Positions 32,467 through 41,717 of a DNA stretch of 64,000 nucleotides are shown piece by piece. The stretch's first letter is position 1; the number at the start of each line of letters is the position of its first letter. A program made the translations under genes and the position numbers. Source of the stretch: Candidatus Puniceispirillum sp. (GTDB lineage: Bacteria > Pseudomonadota > Alphaproteobacteria > Puniceispirillales > Puniceispirillaceae); assembly GCA_016778895.1 (NCBI GenBank), contig JADHOR010000007.1, positions 1 to 64,000 of the forward strand, read 5' to 3'. A model generated the notes under the pieces. It ran no database searches. It was given only the letters and a program-made list of their open reading frames with translations, and was not told the origin of the DNA.

Positions 32467-33861
32467 ATGACCGATACGCAATTTGATATCGCCGTGATTG
32501 GTGGCGGGCCGGGCGGCTATGTCGCGGCCATTCGTGCTGCTCAGCTTGGGCTGAAACCGGTGGTGATAGAGCGTGAGCATCTTGGGGGTATCTGCCTGAA
32601 TTGGGGGTGTATTCCGACCAAGGCATTGCTGCGTGCAGCCGAACTGCGCCACTCGATTGATGAAATGGCTGCATTCGGCATCACCGTCGGTGAGGTAAAA
32701 ATTGACCATGGTGCCGTCGTGAAAAGGTCGCGCAAGGTTGCTGGCCGCCTGTCGATGGGGGTTAGGCATCTGTTAAAAAAGAACAAAGTGACTGTGATTG
32801 AAGCCGAGGCTAAAATTGGCAGCGCGCAGGGCGGTCTGCGGCAAATCACCCTATCGTCGGGCGATGCGGTGCTGGCAAAACATATCATTATTGCCACTGG
32901 TGCTCGCGCCCGCGCGCTGCCGAATATTGCGGCAGATGGCAAAACCGTTCTGACCTATCGTGAAGCTATGATTCCCGAAACCATGCCAGAGTCACTAATC
33001 ATTGTTGGGTCGGGGGCAATCGGCAGTGAATTTGCTTCATTCTATCATGATATGGGAGTCGCCGTAACTTTGGTCGAGGCGATGGATCGTATGCTGCCCG
33101 TTGAAGATGCTGAAGTTTCTGACTTTGTGCAGAAATCCTTTGAAAAGCGCGGTATCAACGTGATGACCGGGGTGAAATTGCAGTCCGTGACCAGTGATGC
33201 AAACGGCGTGACGGCAGTCCTTGAGGGGCATGATAAACCGCTGCAGGCCAGCCGGATGATTCTGGCGGTCGGGATTACCGGAAACACCGAAAATCTTGGC
33301 CTCGAAGGCACCAAGATTAGGGTTGATCGCGGGCATATCACCACTGATGAATGGGGCGCAACCGGTGAGGCTGGCATTTACGCCATTGGCGATGTTACCG
33401 GGCCACCATGGTTGGCGCATAAGGCCAGCCATGAGGGAATTATTTGTGTGGAAAAAATCGCTGGAATGAGTGATGTTCACGCGATCGGCGTTGGGGCGGT
33501 GCCGGGCTGTACCTACTGCCGCCCGCAGGTGGCATCGGTTGGCATGACCGAAGTGGCGGCAAAACAGGCGGGCCATGATTTGAAAGTTGGCCGGTTTCCG
33601 TTTGCCGGAAACGGCAAAGCCATTGCGCTTGGCGATGATGGCGGCTTTGTTAAGACGATTTTTGATGCCAAGACCGGCGAGTTGCTCGGCGCGCATATGG
33701 TTGGTCCCGAGGTAACTGAATTGATCCAAGGCTATGCGATTGCGCGCACGCTTGAGGCCACCGAGGCTGAATTAATGGCGACAATCTTTCCGCACCCAAC
33801 CCTGTCTGAAGCGATGCATGAGTCTGTTCTTGACGCCTATGGTCGGGCGATCCATTTTTAA
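32467..33861 (+). CDS. lpd: dihydrolipoyl dehydrogenase (E3)
   Basis: FDIAVIGGGPGGYVAAIRAAQLG...GGICLNWGCIPTKALL...HPTLSEAMHESVLDA. Confidence 0.95.
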   Translation: MTDTQFDIAVIGGGPGGYVAAIRAAQLGLKPVVIEREHLGGICLNWGCIPTKALLRAAELRHSIDEMAAFGITVGEVKIDHGAVVKRSRKVAGRLSMGVRHLLKKNKVTVIEAEAKIGSAQGGLRQITLSSGDAVLAKHIIIATGARARALPNIAADGKTVLTYREAMIPETMPESLIIVGSGAIGSEFASFYHDMGVAVTLVEAMDRMLPVEDAEVSDFVQKSFEKRGINVMTGVKLQSVTSDANGVTAVLEGHDKPLQASRMILAVGITGNTENLGLEGTKIRVDRGHITTDEWGATGEAGIYAIGDVTGPPWLAHKASHEGIICVEKIAGMSDVHAIGVGAVPGCTYCRPQVASVGMTEVAAKQAGHDLKVGRFPFAGNGKAIALGDDGGFVKTIFDAKTGELLGAHMVGPEVTELIQGYAIARTLEATEAELMATIFPHPTLSEAMHESVLDAYGRAIHF

Positions 33862-33935
33862 CAGCCGGAGTAAAAGCCTTTACCGTAACCGTTAATCGGT
33901 TGGTCTTTCCGAGGTTAGTCTGCTAAGAAAAAATC

Positions 33936-34889
33936 ATGCCGCAAGTAAACACAAGCAAAGGGGCGGCGCGCCACCCCGAAAAGCGAAAAAATCCGGATAG
34001 GCCGCAGCCCCGCCGACCAGAATGGTTGCGTGTGAAGGCGCCGGTTTCGGCGGCCTATGCAGAAACCAAATCACTGATTCGTGAGCATAATCTGGTAACA
34101 GTTTGCGAAGAGGCTGCCTGTCCAAATATCGGTGAATGCTGGGCGCAAAAACACGCCACCATGATGATTCTGGGGTCGGTTTGCACGCGCGCCTGTGCGT
34201 TTTGCAATGTGGCGACCGGCCGGCCTGATCTGCTGGATCCGCATGAGCCAGAAAATGTTGGCAAGGCCGTTGCAAAGCTGGGGCTGCGTCATGTGGTGAT
34301 CACCTCGGTTGATCGTGATGATCTGGATGATGGCGGTGCGCAGCATTTTGCCGAGGTTATTCTGGCCATTCGCCGCTTGTCACCGGAGACGACTATCGAG
34401 GTTCTAACACCTGATTTCCTGCGTAAAGATGGCGCGGTTGAAATTGTTGTCGCGGCGCGACCTGATGTGTTTAACCATAATATGGAAACCGTGCCGCGCC
34501 TCTATCCGTCAATTCGGCCCGGTGCGCGGTATTTTCATTCGCTGTCGATCCTGCAAAAGGTCAAATTGCTCGATCCGAAAATCTTCACCAAATCTGGAAT
34601 CATGGTAGGGCTTGGCGAAACTGATGGCGAGGTGGGGCAATTGATGGATGATTTGCGCAGTGCCGGTGTTGATTTTATGACGATTGGCCAATATCTGCAG
34701 CCAACGCCAAAACACGCGGTAGTTGAACGGTTTGTCGAGCCTCAAATATTCGCCCAATACGCAAAATTGGGCGCTGGTAAAGGGTTTTTGCTGATGTCTT
34801 CAACGCCGTTGACACGATCCAGCTATCATGCCGATGCTGACTTTGCCGCATTGCAGGCGGCACGAAACGCAGCGCATCAGAGCGTTTAA
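33936..34889 (+). CDS. lipA: lipoyl synthase
   Basis: [39 protein letters not shown] radical-SAM cluster. Confidence 0.96.
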   Translation: MPQVNTSKGAARHPEKRKNPDRPQPRRPEWLRVKAPVSAAYAETKSLIREHNLVTVCEEAACPNIGECWAQKHATMMILGSVCTRACAFCNVATGRPDLLDPHEPENVGKAVAKLGLRHVVITSVDRDDLDDGGAQHFAEVILAIRRLSPETTIEVLTPDFLRKDGAVEIVVAARPDVFNHNMETVPRLYPSIRPGARYFHSLSILQKVKLLDPKIFTKSGIMVGLGETDGEVGQLMDDLRSAGVDFMTIGQYLQPTPKHAVVERFVEPQIFAQYAKLGAGKGFLLMSSTPLTRSSYHADADFAALQAARNAAHQSV

Positions 34890-34908
34890 CCATCGGAGTT
34901 CGCAGCAT

Positions 34909-35349
34909 ATGACCGTTCACAGCGAAAAACGGGTGATCCGTCACCGGCCCGAAGATCTGTATGTGCTGGTTGCCAATGTGCGCGCCTATCCCGAGTTCTT
35001 GCCATGGTGTCTGGCGTCGCGGATCAGGCATGAATCGCCTGACGCGCTTACCGCAGATTTGATCATTGGCTTTAATATGTTCCGTGAGCGTTTTACATCC
35101 TATGTAGAACTTGATGCGGAAAACTTGGAAATCACCGTAAAATATGCCGAAGGGCCATTTAAGCATCTGACCAATCATTGGCGCTTTCTTGATCATCCGG
35201 ATGGCTGTGAGATCGATTTCTATGTTGATTTTGAGTTTAATTCGCGGCTGTTACAGACGGTAATCGAGACCTTGTTTACCGAGGCGGTCAAGCGGATGGT
35301 GCGTGCGTTCGAAACTCGCGCTGATGCGCTATATAGAAAAAATAAATAA
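34909..35349 (+). CDS. COQ10/RatA-like START-domain protein
   Basis: VHSEKRVIRHRPEDLYVLVANVRAYPEFLPWC...YVELDAENLEITVKYAEGPFKHLTNHWRF. Confidence 0.85.
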   Translation: MTVHSEKRVIRHRPEDLYVLVANVRAYPEFLPWCLASRIRHESPDALTADLIIGFNMFRERFTSYVELDAENLEITVKYAEGPFKHLTNHWRFLDHPDGCEIDFYVDFEFNSRLLQTVIETLFTEAVKRMVRAFETRADALYRKNK

Positions 35350-35358
35350 AATTATAAA

Positions 35359-35877
35359 TTATTTCAATTCATTATAAATCATTGTTAAAGCGTTTAGCAA
35401 TGATTTTTTTCTTACTGTTTCGCGGTCGCCTGTAAAGATATGACGCTCATGCTGCGCCGCTTTTCCACGCCTCTGACAGCTAAAATGCACAAGTCCAACA
35501 GGCTTGTCCGGGCTGCCCCCGCCGGGTCCAGCGATGCCAGTAACCGATGCCGCCAATGTGGCGCGCGGGGTTGCGGCTAAGACGCCGGCGGTCATGGCGA
35601 TAGCCGTTTCGGCTGATACCGCACCATACGCGACAAGCGTTTCATTACTTATGCCGAGAAGGTCAATCTTTGCTTCGTTGCTGTATGTCACAAGTCCACG
35701 ATCAACCACCGCCGATGATCCCGGGATGTCGGTCAGGGCAGATGCGATCAAGCCGCCGGTGCAGGATTCGGCAAGGACAATGACGATATTCTGCTTACCG
35801 GCGAGCTCAATGATCGCCGTTGCCAACGCCATCGGGCTCATTTTTGCCGCTGTTGCCATCTCTGTTTCGGCTGTCAT
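35359..35877 (-). CDS. CinA C-terminal (nicotinamide-nucleotide amidase) family protein
   Basis: VLAESCTGGLIASALTDIPGSSAVVDRGLVTYSNEAKIDLLG...GIAGPGGGSPDKPVGLVHF. Confidence 0.92.
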   Translation of the reverse strand: MTAETEMATAAKMSPMALATAIIELAGKQNIVIVLAESCTGGLIASALTDIPGSSAVVDRGLVTYSNEAKIDLLGISNETLVAYGAVSAETAIAMTAGVLAATPRATLAASVTGIAGPGGGSPDKPVGLVHFSCQRRGKAAQHERHIFTGDRETVRKKSLLNALTMIYNELK

Positions 35878-35897
35878 TCTCGTGCCCCGCCTTAAGT

Positions 35898-36377
35898 TTA
35901 GATGGCAAACCCACCAAGCATTAGCCCCGCGCTCCAGAGACAGATTGCCGCCAGTAATCCAGCGATAATATCGTCGGCCATCACACCAACCCCGCCCGCA
36001 AGCGACTCGGCCATGCCAACAGGCCCGATCTTGGTAATATCAAAAAACCGGAAAAGAATAAACGCCGCGGCAAACCACCACGGATCAAGCGGCAGGATAA
36101 TCAGCGGAAGCCATTGCCCGGCCACCTCATCTATAATCACCTCGGCTGCGTCTTTTCGGCCGGTTTGCTGGCTATAGGCATCGGCAGCAAAGACTCCAAT
36201 GACAGTTACCAGTAATGTTGCAGCGGCCAGCAATCCGGCGCCATGGCTGGCCAAAAAATAGCCGCTAAAAACAGCAATGGCTGAGCCGATCGTCCCCGGG
36301 GCCGGTCGCAGATGCCCAAGCGGCCCAAGCGTCGCTAAACAGGCAAGCGGCGGACAAAATGCGCTACTAATCTTCAT
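35898..36377 (-). CDS. pgpA: phosphatidylglycerophosphatase A
   Basis: HLRPAPGTIGSAIAV...DAAEVIIDEVAGQWLPL...FRFFDITKIGPVG. Confidence 0.92.
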   Translation of the reverse strand: MKISSAFCPPLACLATLGPLGHLRPAPGTIGSAIAVFSGYFLASHGAGLLAAATLLVTVIGVFAADAYSQQTGRKDAAEVIIDEVAGQWLPLIILPLDPWWFAAAFILFRFFDITKIGPVGMAESLAGGVGVMADDIIAGLLAAICLWSAGLMLGGFAI

Positions 36378-37834
36378 CAGCAGTTCGTGCCTGATGTGAC
36401 GGTCGCAGACGGGCCTGTGGGCGCAGATTGCCCTTTGGGAAGAGCTATGCTGGCGCTGGCTTGGGCAGCGATACCTTCACCTCGACCGGTGAAGCCAAGC
36501 CCCTCCGACGTCGTGGCTTTAACGCCAACCCGGTCAATCGGCAGGCCGCAGATTTCGGCAATGCGCTGGCGCATCAGATTGCGGTGAGGACCAATTGTTG
36601 GCGTCTCGCATATGATTGTCAGGTCAAGGTTAATGATGCTGCCACCGCGGGCCGCAACACGGTCAACCGCAAACTGAAGAAATTTTGCGCTGTCCGCGTT
36701 TTTCCATTTCGGGTTGGATGGTGGAAAATGCGCGCCAATATCGCCATCGGCAAGCGCGCCAAAGATCGCGTCGCATAATGCGTGTAGCCCAACGTCACCA
36801 TCTGAATGCGCAAGCATTTTCCGGTCGCTATCCAATTCTATGCCGGCAAGCCATATCGACCCGGCTTCATCACTGAATCTGTGCACATCAAAGCCGGTAC
36901 CCAGGCGGGTTTCTGTTATCATGTCCTGATCCGTCGTCTGCAGTCTGTTTGACGCTGTCAGCATCGTCTTGGCAAGCTGCGTTAGCATAGCAAAATCATC
37001 GGCGTCGGTCAGCTTCATAAGTTGCTTTGCGCCGCTAATACCGATGATCTGGAAACCGGCTGCCTCGGCAAGGCTGCAATCATCGGTAAACCCGTTGTTA
37101 GCAGCATGCTCATTATGCAGTTTGATAATTGCCTGACGACGAAATAATTGCGGCGTCTGTGCGGCACCAAGAAAGCTGCGATCAATGCCGCCGGTGATAA
37201 GGTGGCCGACTAATTTTTGCGGTGCTGGAGGTGCGGGAGTTAACGTCTTGACGCTATCGGCAATCGGCACGATCGGAACTGCGCCAATGATTTTGCCGTT
37301 ACTAATAGCCGCATCGCCGGCCATATTGGTGGCGGCGATTAATTGATCTAGTAATCCAACGGGGATGAGCGGACGTGCGGCATCATGGATTGCGACATAA
37401 TCAATGCCTTCGGCATCTGGCAGGGTCCCAAGCTTGGCAAGGCCGGCACGAACTGAATGCTGGCGTGTGGCGCCCCCACTTACAATGTAAACCGGTGTTT
37501 TAGCTGTTGATAAAAGCCCCGCCATACTGTTGATAAAGCGGTCTGCCACGACGACAATGATCGCGGAAATGCTTGGCTGTTCGTCAAAATAATCCAGCGA
37601 ATGCGCAATCACTGACTTTGTCCCTAGCGGCCAGAATTGTTTCGGCAAATCCTTGGGCAATCTGGCCAGTGAATTGTTCGATAAATCAGGGGCAGGGTTG
37701 TTTCGCTGATCCAGCGTCGCCGCAGCGCGCAATCCCGATCCTGCAGCGACAATAATTGCTGCGCAGCGCGGGGTGCCGGAGTGGTCGGGGCGTGCTCTAG
37801 AGTTCTTTAGCATGACAGTCACTCTTATCCCCAA
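36377..37834 (-). CDS. ispDF: bifunctional IspD/IspF (MEP cytidylyltransferase / MEcPP synthase)
   Basis: N-term CAAIIVAAGSGLR...VAIHDAARPLI; C-term RLGTGFDVHRF...MLAHSDGDVGLHALCDAIFGAL...KATTSEGLGFTGRGEGI. Confidence 0.94.
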   Translation of the reverse strand: MGIRVTVMLKNSRARPDHSGTPRCAAIIVAAGSGLRAAATLDQRNNPAPDLSNNSLARLPKDLPKQFWPLGTKSVIAHSLDYFDEQPSISAIIVVVADRFINSMAGLLSTAKTPVYIVSGGATRQHSVRAGLAKLGTLPDAEGIDYVAIHDAARPLIPVGLLDQLIAATNMAGDAAISNGKIIGAVPIVPIADSVKTLTPAPPAPQKLVGHLITGGIDRSFLGAAQTPQLFRRQAIIKLHNEHAANNGFTDDCSLAEAAGFQIIGISGAKQLMKLTDADDFAMLTQLAKTMLTASNRLQTTDQDMITETRLGTGFDVHRFSDEAGSIWLAGIELDSDRKMLAHSDGDVGLHALCDAIFGALADGDIGAHFPPSNPKWKNADSAKFLQFAVDRVAARGGSIINLDLTIICETPTIGPHRNLMRQRIAEICGLPIDRVGVKATTSEGLGFTGRGEGIAAQASASIALPKGQSAPTGPSATVTSGTNC

Positions 37835-38073
37835 TGTGTGCGGCTTTGTCCAATGGATATTCCATCGCCAGAATCACCGACTATCCAAGCTTGGCGGCGC
37901 GATTAATGCAGCTCTAGCAGATGCGGCTGCTGCTTGCCTCAGGCTTGGCGGCTGCTAACATCACCCGCGAAACGTTAAGTGATGGATTTTTGAGCATTAA
38001 TTGCCTATTATCTAGGCGTTTTTAGGGTTTCTAGTCATTTTTCGTCTAGCCAGGGTCTTTTTCGGGGGCTTCC

Positions 38074-39063
38074 ATGTCTCTTGTCATTGCTGGAAATGTT
38101 CTGCCGCACGCGGCCATTCTTGCGCCGATGTCAGGTGTTACTGATTGGCCGTTCCGCCGTGCTGTGCGCCGTTGTGGTGGCGGCTTGGTGGTAACCGAGA
38201 TGATTGCCAGCGCTGCCGTTCTGCGTGATGTGCGAACCGAAATGCGGAAATTAAGGACTGAGGCGAAGTCTGAGGCGCCATTATCGATTCAGCTGGCCGG
38301 TTGGGAACCGCTGGTAATGGCCGAAGCGGCTAAAATTTGCGCTGATCTTGGCGCCACCTTCATTGATATCAACATGGGCTGTCCGGCGAAAAAGGTAACT
38401 GGTAAATTATCCGGCTCGGCGCTGATGCGCGATCCGCATCTGGCTGGTGCGATTATGGCGGCTGTCGTCAATGCGGTTGATGTGCCGGTGACGCTAAAAA
38501 TGCGGCTTGGCTGGGATGATAAAAGTTTGAACGCGCCAATTTTTGCAAAAATGGCCGAAAATAATGGGATTAAAATGCTGGCGGTGCATGGCCGAACCCG
38601 ATGCCAGATGTATAATGGCGCCGCGGATTGGGGAAAAATCGCCGATGTTGTGAATGCGGTTGACATTCCGGTTGTGGCTAATGGTGATATTACGTGTCTT
38701 GACAGGGTGCGGCGCGCGCTTGCTGCTAGCGGTGCTGCGGGTGTTATGATTGGCCGCGGCGCGCAGGGCAGGCCGTGGCTTTTGGCACAGGCCGGTGATT
38801 TGCTTGCCGGTAAGGCGGTTCGTCCGCCCCCTTCAATTGCGATGCGGCATCAAATGATGCGAGCGCATTTGGATGATATGCTTAGCCATTACGGAACGGC
38901 CGCGATGCGTCTGGCTCGCAAACATATAGCCTGGTATGCGTATGGCTTGCCGGGTGCCGCCCAATTGCGCGATATAGCCAATAATACCACTGATGCGGCG
39001 ATGGTTTTTGCCGCGGTTGATCAGTTTTTCGCGTCACTCAACCCAAAAGAAGTGGCGGCATGA
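38074..39063 (+). CDS. dusB: tRNA-dihydrouridine synthase B
   Basis: ILAPMSGVTDWPFRRAVRRCGGGLVVTEMIAS...IDINMGCPAKKVTGK...VHGRTRCQMYNGAADW. Confidence 0.94.
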   Translation: MSLVIAGNVLPHAAILAPMSGVTDWPFRRAVRRCGGGLVVTEMIASAAVLRDVRTEMRKLRTEAKSEAPLSIQLAGWEPLVMAEAAKICADLGATFIDINMGCPAKKVTGKLSGSALMRDPHLAGAIMAAVVNAVDVPVTLKMRLGWDDKSLNAPIFAKMAENNGIKMLAVHGRTRCQMYNGAADWGKIADVVNAVDIPVVANGDITCLDRVRRALAASGAAGVMIGRGAQGRPWLLAQAGDLLAGKAVRPPPSIAMRHQMMRAHLDDMLSHYGTAAMRLARKHIAWYAYGLPGAAQLRDIANNTTDAAMVFAAVDQFFASLNPKEVAA

Positions 39064-40289
39064 TGCGTGTGCCAAAATCAATAGAAATGGCCCAGGCTGA
39101 CAAGCATGAGGCTGCCGGATTTGAGCGTTATGCTGATGGTTCTGGCTACGATGCCGGTCAGGCGTCAGGCTTTAACGCGGCACAAATTCTGGCGAGTCTG
39201 CCTAATCCGATTTTTGTTTTGGATGCTGAAAACCGCTTTGTGTATCTTAATCAGGCTGCTGAGATGTTTTTCCAGTCAAGCCAGATGATCCTTGCCGGGC
39301 AATCGCTTGAGGGATTTATTCCAACCGATGCCAGTCTGTTTTCAATGTTGCAGCGGGCACGTGATCAGCATGTATCGGTTGGTGATCAAGGGTTAGAACT
39401 TGCCGGCCCAAAGCTTGGGCTAAAGCTGGTAAATGTGCAAATCACCCCATTTGGCGAAATGCCGCCACGGCTCTTGGTGTCGATACAAGAACGCGCACTT
39501 GCCGAACGGTTGCGGGGGCAATCATTGTTTCGCGGGGCAGCGCGTTCAATTTCCGCAATGGCGGCCCTGCTAGCGCATGAGGTGAAAAACCCGCTTGCCG
39601 GCATTAAGGGTGCGGCCCAGCTCTTGGAGTCCAGCCTTGGTGAGGAAGACCGCGCGCTGAGCAGGATGATTGTCGAGGAAAGTGATCGAGTGGCGGCGCT
39701 GCTGGATCGGATGGAAGGATTTGCCGGTGGTGCGCGGCTGGTTTTAAGTCCGGTGAATATTCATGAAATTCTAGACCATTGTCTTGGGCTGGCGGCGGCG
39801 TCTTATGGTGCTCATCTGGTAGTCCGACGGCAGTATGATCCCTCATTACCATTGGTGAACGGGCATCGGGATCTGCTTATTCAGTCTTTTATTAACATTA
39901 TTAAAAATGCTTCAGAAGCAACTGATAATAATGCAGAATTAGTAATTAAAACATCATACTCCCGAGGTCGCCGCTTGTCATTGGCGGCCAGTGATGGCGG
40001 ATCTCTCGTGCCGGTTCAGGTCGATATTATTGACAATGGGCCCGGCATTCCTGAAGACATCCGCAACCATATTTTTGATCCGTTTGTCTCGGGTCGCAGT
40101 GGCGGAAGCGGACTGGGGCTGACGATGGTAGCAAGTATTGTTGCCGATCATGGCGGTATGATCGACGTTGATACGACCCCGGGCCGGACTGTGTTTCGGA
40201 TGAATTTTCCGGTGGTAGAAAAGGGTCAAACGGCTGCAAAGTCAAAACCTCATAAAGTGGCGGCAAAACAGAAAGACGCGGTAAAATGA
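39060..40289 (+). CDS. ntrB: nitrogen regulation sensor histidine kinase NtrB
   Basis: PAS domain, LLAHEVKNPLAGIKGAAQLLE H-box, NIIKNASEA N-box; overlaps ntrC by 4 nt. Confidence 0.92.
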   Translation: MMRVPKSIEMAQADKHEAAGFERYADGSGYDAGQASGFNAAQILASLPNPIFVLDAENRFVYLNQAAEMFFQSSQMILAGQSLEGFIPTDASLFSMLQRARDQHVSVGDQGLELAGPKLGLKLVNVQITPFGEMPPRLLVSIQERALAERLRGQSLFRGAARSISAMAALLAHEVKNPLAGIKGAAQLLESSLGEEDRALSRMIVEESDRVAALLDRMEGFAGGARLVLSPVNIHEILDHCLGLAAASYGAHLVVRRQYDPSLPLVNGHRDLLIQSFINIIKNASEATDNNAELVIKTSYSRGRRLSLAASDGGSLVPVQVDIIDNGPGIPEDIRNHIFDPFVSGRSGGSGLGLTMVASIVADHGGMIDVDTTPGRTVFRMNFPVVEKGQTAAKSKPHKVAAKQKDAVK

Positions 40290-41716
40290 ATGAAAAACTG
40301 CCGATAGTTCTGGTTGCAGAAGATGATAAATCGGTCAGGCTCGTTGTGCAGCAGGCGCTTGCAAGACAGGGCTACGCGGTGCAGTCAAGCGGCACCGCCG
40401 CAGGTCTATGGAAGCTGATCGAGTCAGGCAAAGGCGATGTGCTGATCACTGATGTGGCGCTACCCGATGGTGATGCGCTGGATTTATTGCCCCGAATTCA
40501 GGATCGCCGTCCAGACTTGCCAGTGATTGTGATGAGTGCGCGGTCAACATTGCTAACCGCGGTTAAGGCACAGCAGGTTGGGGTGTTTGAATATCTGCCA
40601 AAGCCGTTCGAATTGCGCAATCTTATTGAAGTTACCCAGCGTGCGGTTGAGACGATTGGCGCGCCGAGTCGGACCGCTGCAAAATCAAATTCGATTGAGG
40701 AAGGCGGTCCGTTAATCGGACGGTCACGCCCAATGCAGGATATTTTCAAGGCAATGGCGCGGGTTGTAAGTACTGATCTGACTGTTCTTGTGACCGGTGA
40801 AAGTGGAACTGGCAAGGAGCTGGTTGCGCGCGCTTTGCATGATCTTGGCAGTCGGCGGGCAGGGCCGTTTGTTGCAATCAATCTTGCTGCAATACCGCGT
40901 GATCTGGTTGAGGCGGATTTGTTTGGGCGCGGCGAGGATAGCCTTGATACGCCGGCAAAGCATCATCAGGGCCGGTTTGCCCAGGCCGAGGGTGGCACGC
41001 TGTTTCTTGACGAGGTTGGCGATATGCCTCCAGAAGCTCAAACCCGTCTTGTGCGGGTATTGCAGGATGGTGAGTATCTGCCGGTTGCCGCCCAGAGCCC
41101 GATCAAAACTAACATCCGTATTGTCGCAGCGACAAACCAGAATCTGCATCATTTGATGCATCAGGGACTGTTTCGCGAGGATTTATTCTACCGGTTGAAT
41201 GTGGTGCCACTGCGTCTGCCACCATTGCGTGAACGGATCGAGGATATTGGCCCACTAGTTAATCACTTTCAGTTGCAGGCAGTAAAGGAAGGGCTGCCGT
41301 CCAAAACTTTTTCGTCAGAGGCTTTGCGCGCGCTGAAATCATGGCATTGGCCGGGCAATGTGCGCGAACTGGAGAATCTGGTAAGGCGAATGTTGGTGCT
41401 GCACGCCGATAACAGCATTGATGCAAGCGCGGTTGAGCGCGAATTTCCAGTAAGTCAGGCTGAAATAAACGATGATAGCGAAAGCCTGTCAGAATCAGTT
41501 GAAACCCACATAAAGCGTTATTTCGAAGCCTTGAAAGGTGGGATGCCTGCGCCTGGCCTCTATGGACGTATCCTTCGCGAGGTAGAGCACCCGCTTATTC
41601 TGGCAACTTTGGAAGTAACCCGGGGCAATCAGGTTCGGGCTGCAGATATTTTGGGACTGAACCGTAATACCTTGCGAAAAAAGATCAAAGATTTGAACAT
41701 TAAGGCAGGTCGTTAA
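40286..41716 (+). CDS. ntrC: NtrC-family response regulator (AAA+), GAFTGA loop not recognisable
   Basis: Receiver VLVAEDDKSVRLVV, Walker A VTGESGTGKELVARAL, Walker B GGTLFLDEVGDMP, C-terminal Fis-type HTH. Confidence 0.9.
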   Translation: MNEKLPIVLVAEDDKSVRLVVQQALARQGYAVQSSGTAAGLWKLIESGKGDVLITDVALPDGDALDLLPRIQDRRPDLPVIVMSARSTLLTAVKAQQVGVFEYLPKPFELRNLIEVTQRAVETIGAPSRTAAKSNSIEEGGPLIGRSRPMQDIFKAMARVVSTDLTVLVTGESGTGKELVARALHDLGSRRAGPFVAINLAAIPRDLVEADLFGRGEDSLDTPAKHHQGRFAQAEGGTLFLDEVGDMPPEAQTRLVRVLQDGEYLPVAAQSPIKTNIRIVAATNQNLHHLMHQGLFREDLFYRLNVVPLRLPPLRERIEDIGPLVNHFQLQAVKEGLPSKTFSSEALRALKSWHWPGNVRELENLVRRMLVLHADNSIDASAVEREFPVSQAEINDDSESLSESVETHIKRYFEALKGGMPAPGLYGRILREVEHPLILATLEVTRGNQVRAADILGLNRNTLRKKIKDLNIKAGR

Positions 41717-41717
41717 T

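Noticed and set aside
33880-33910. AACCG-TTAAT-CGGTT inverted repeat between lpd and lipA
   Set aside because: Only a 5-bp stem; compatible with chance, no U-tract for a terminator
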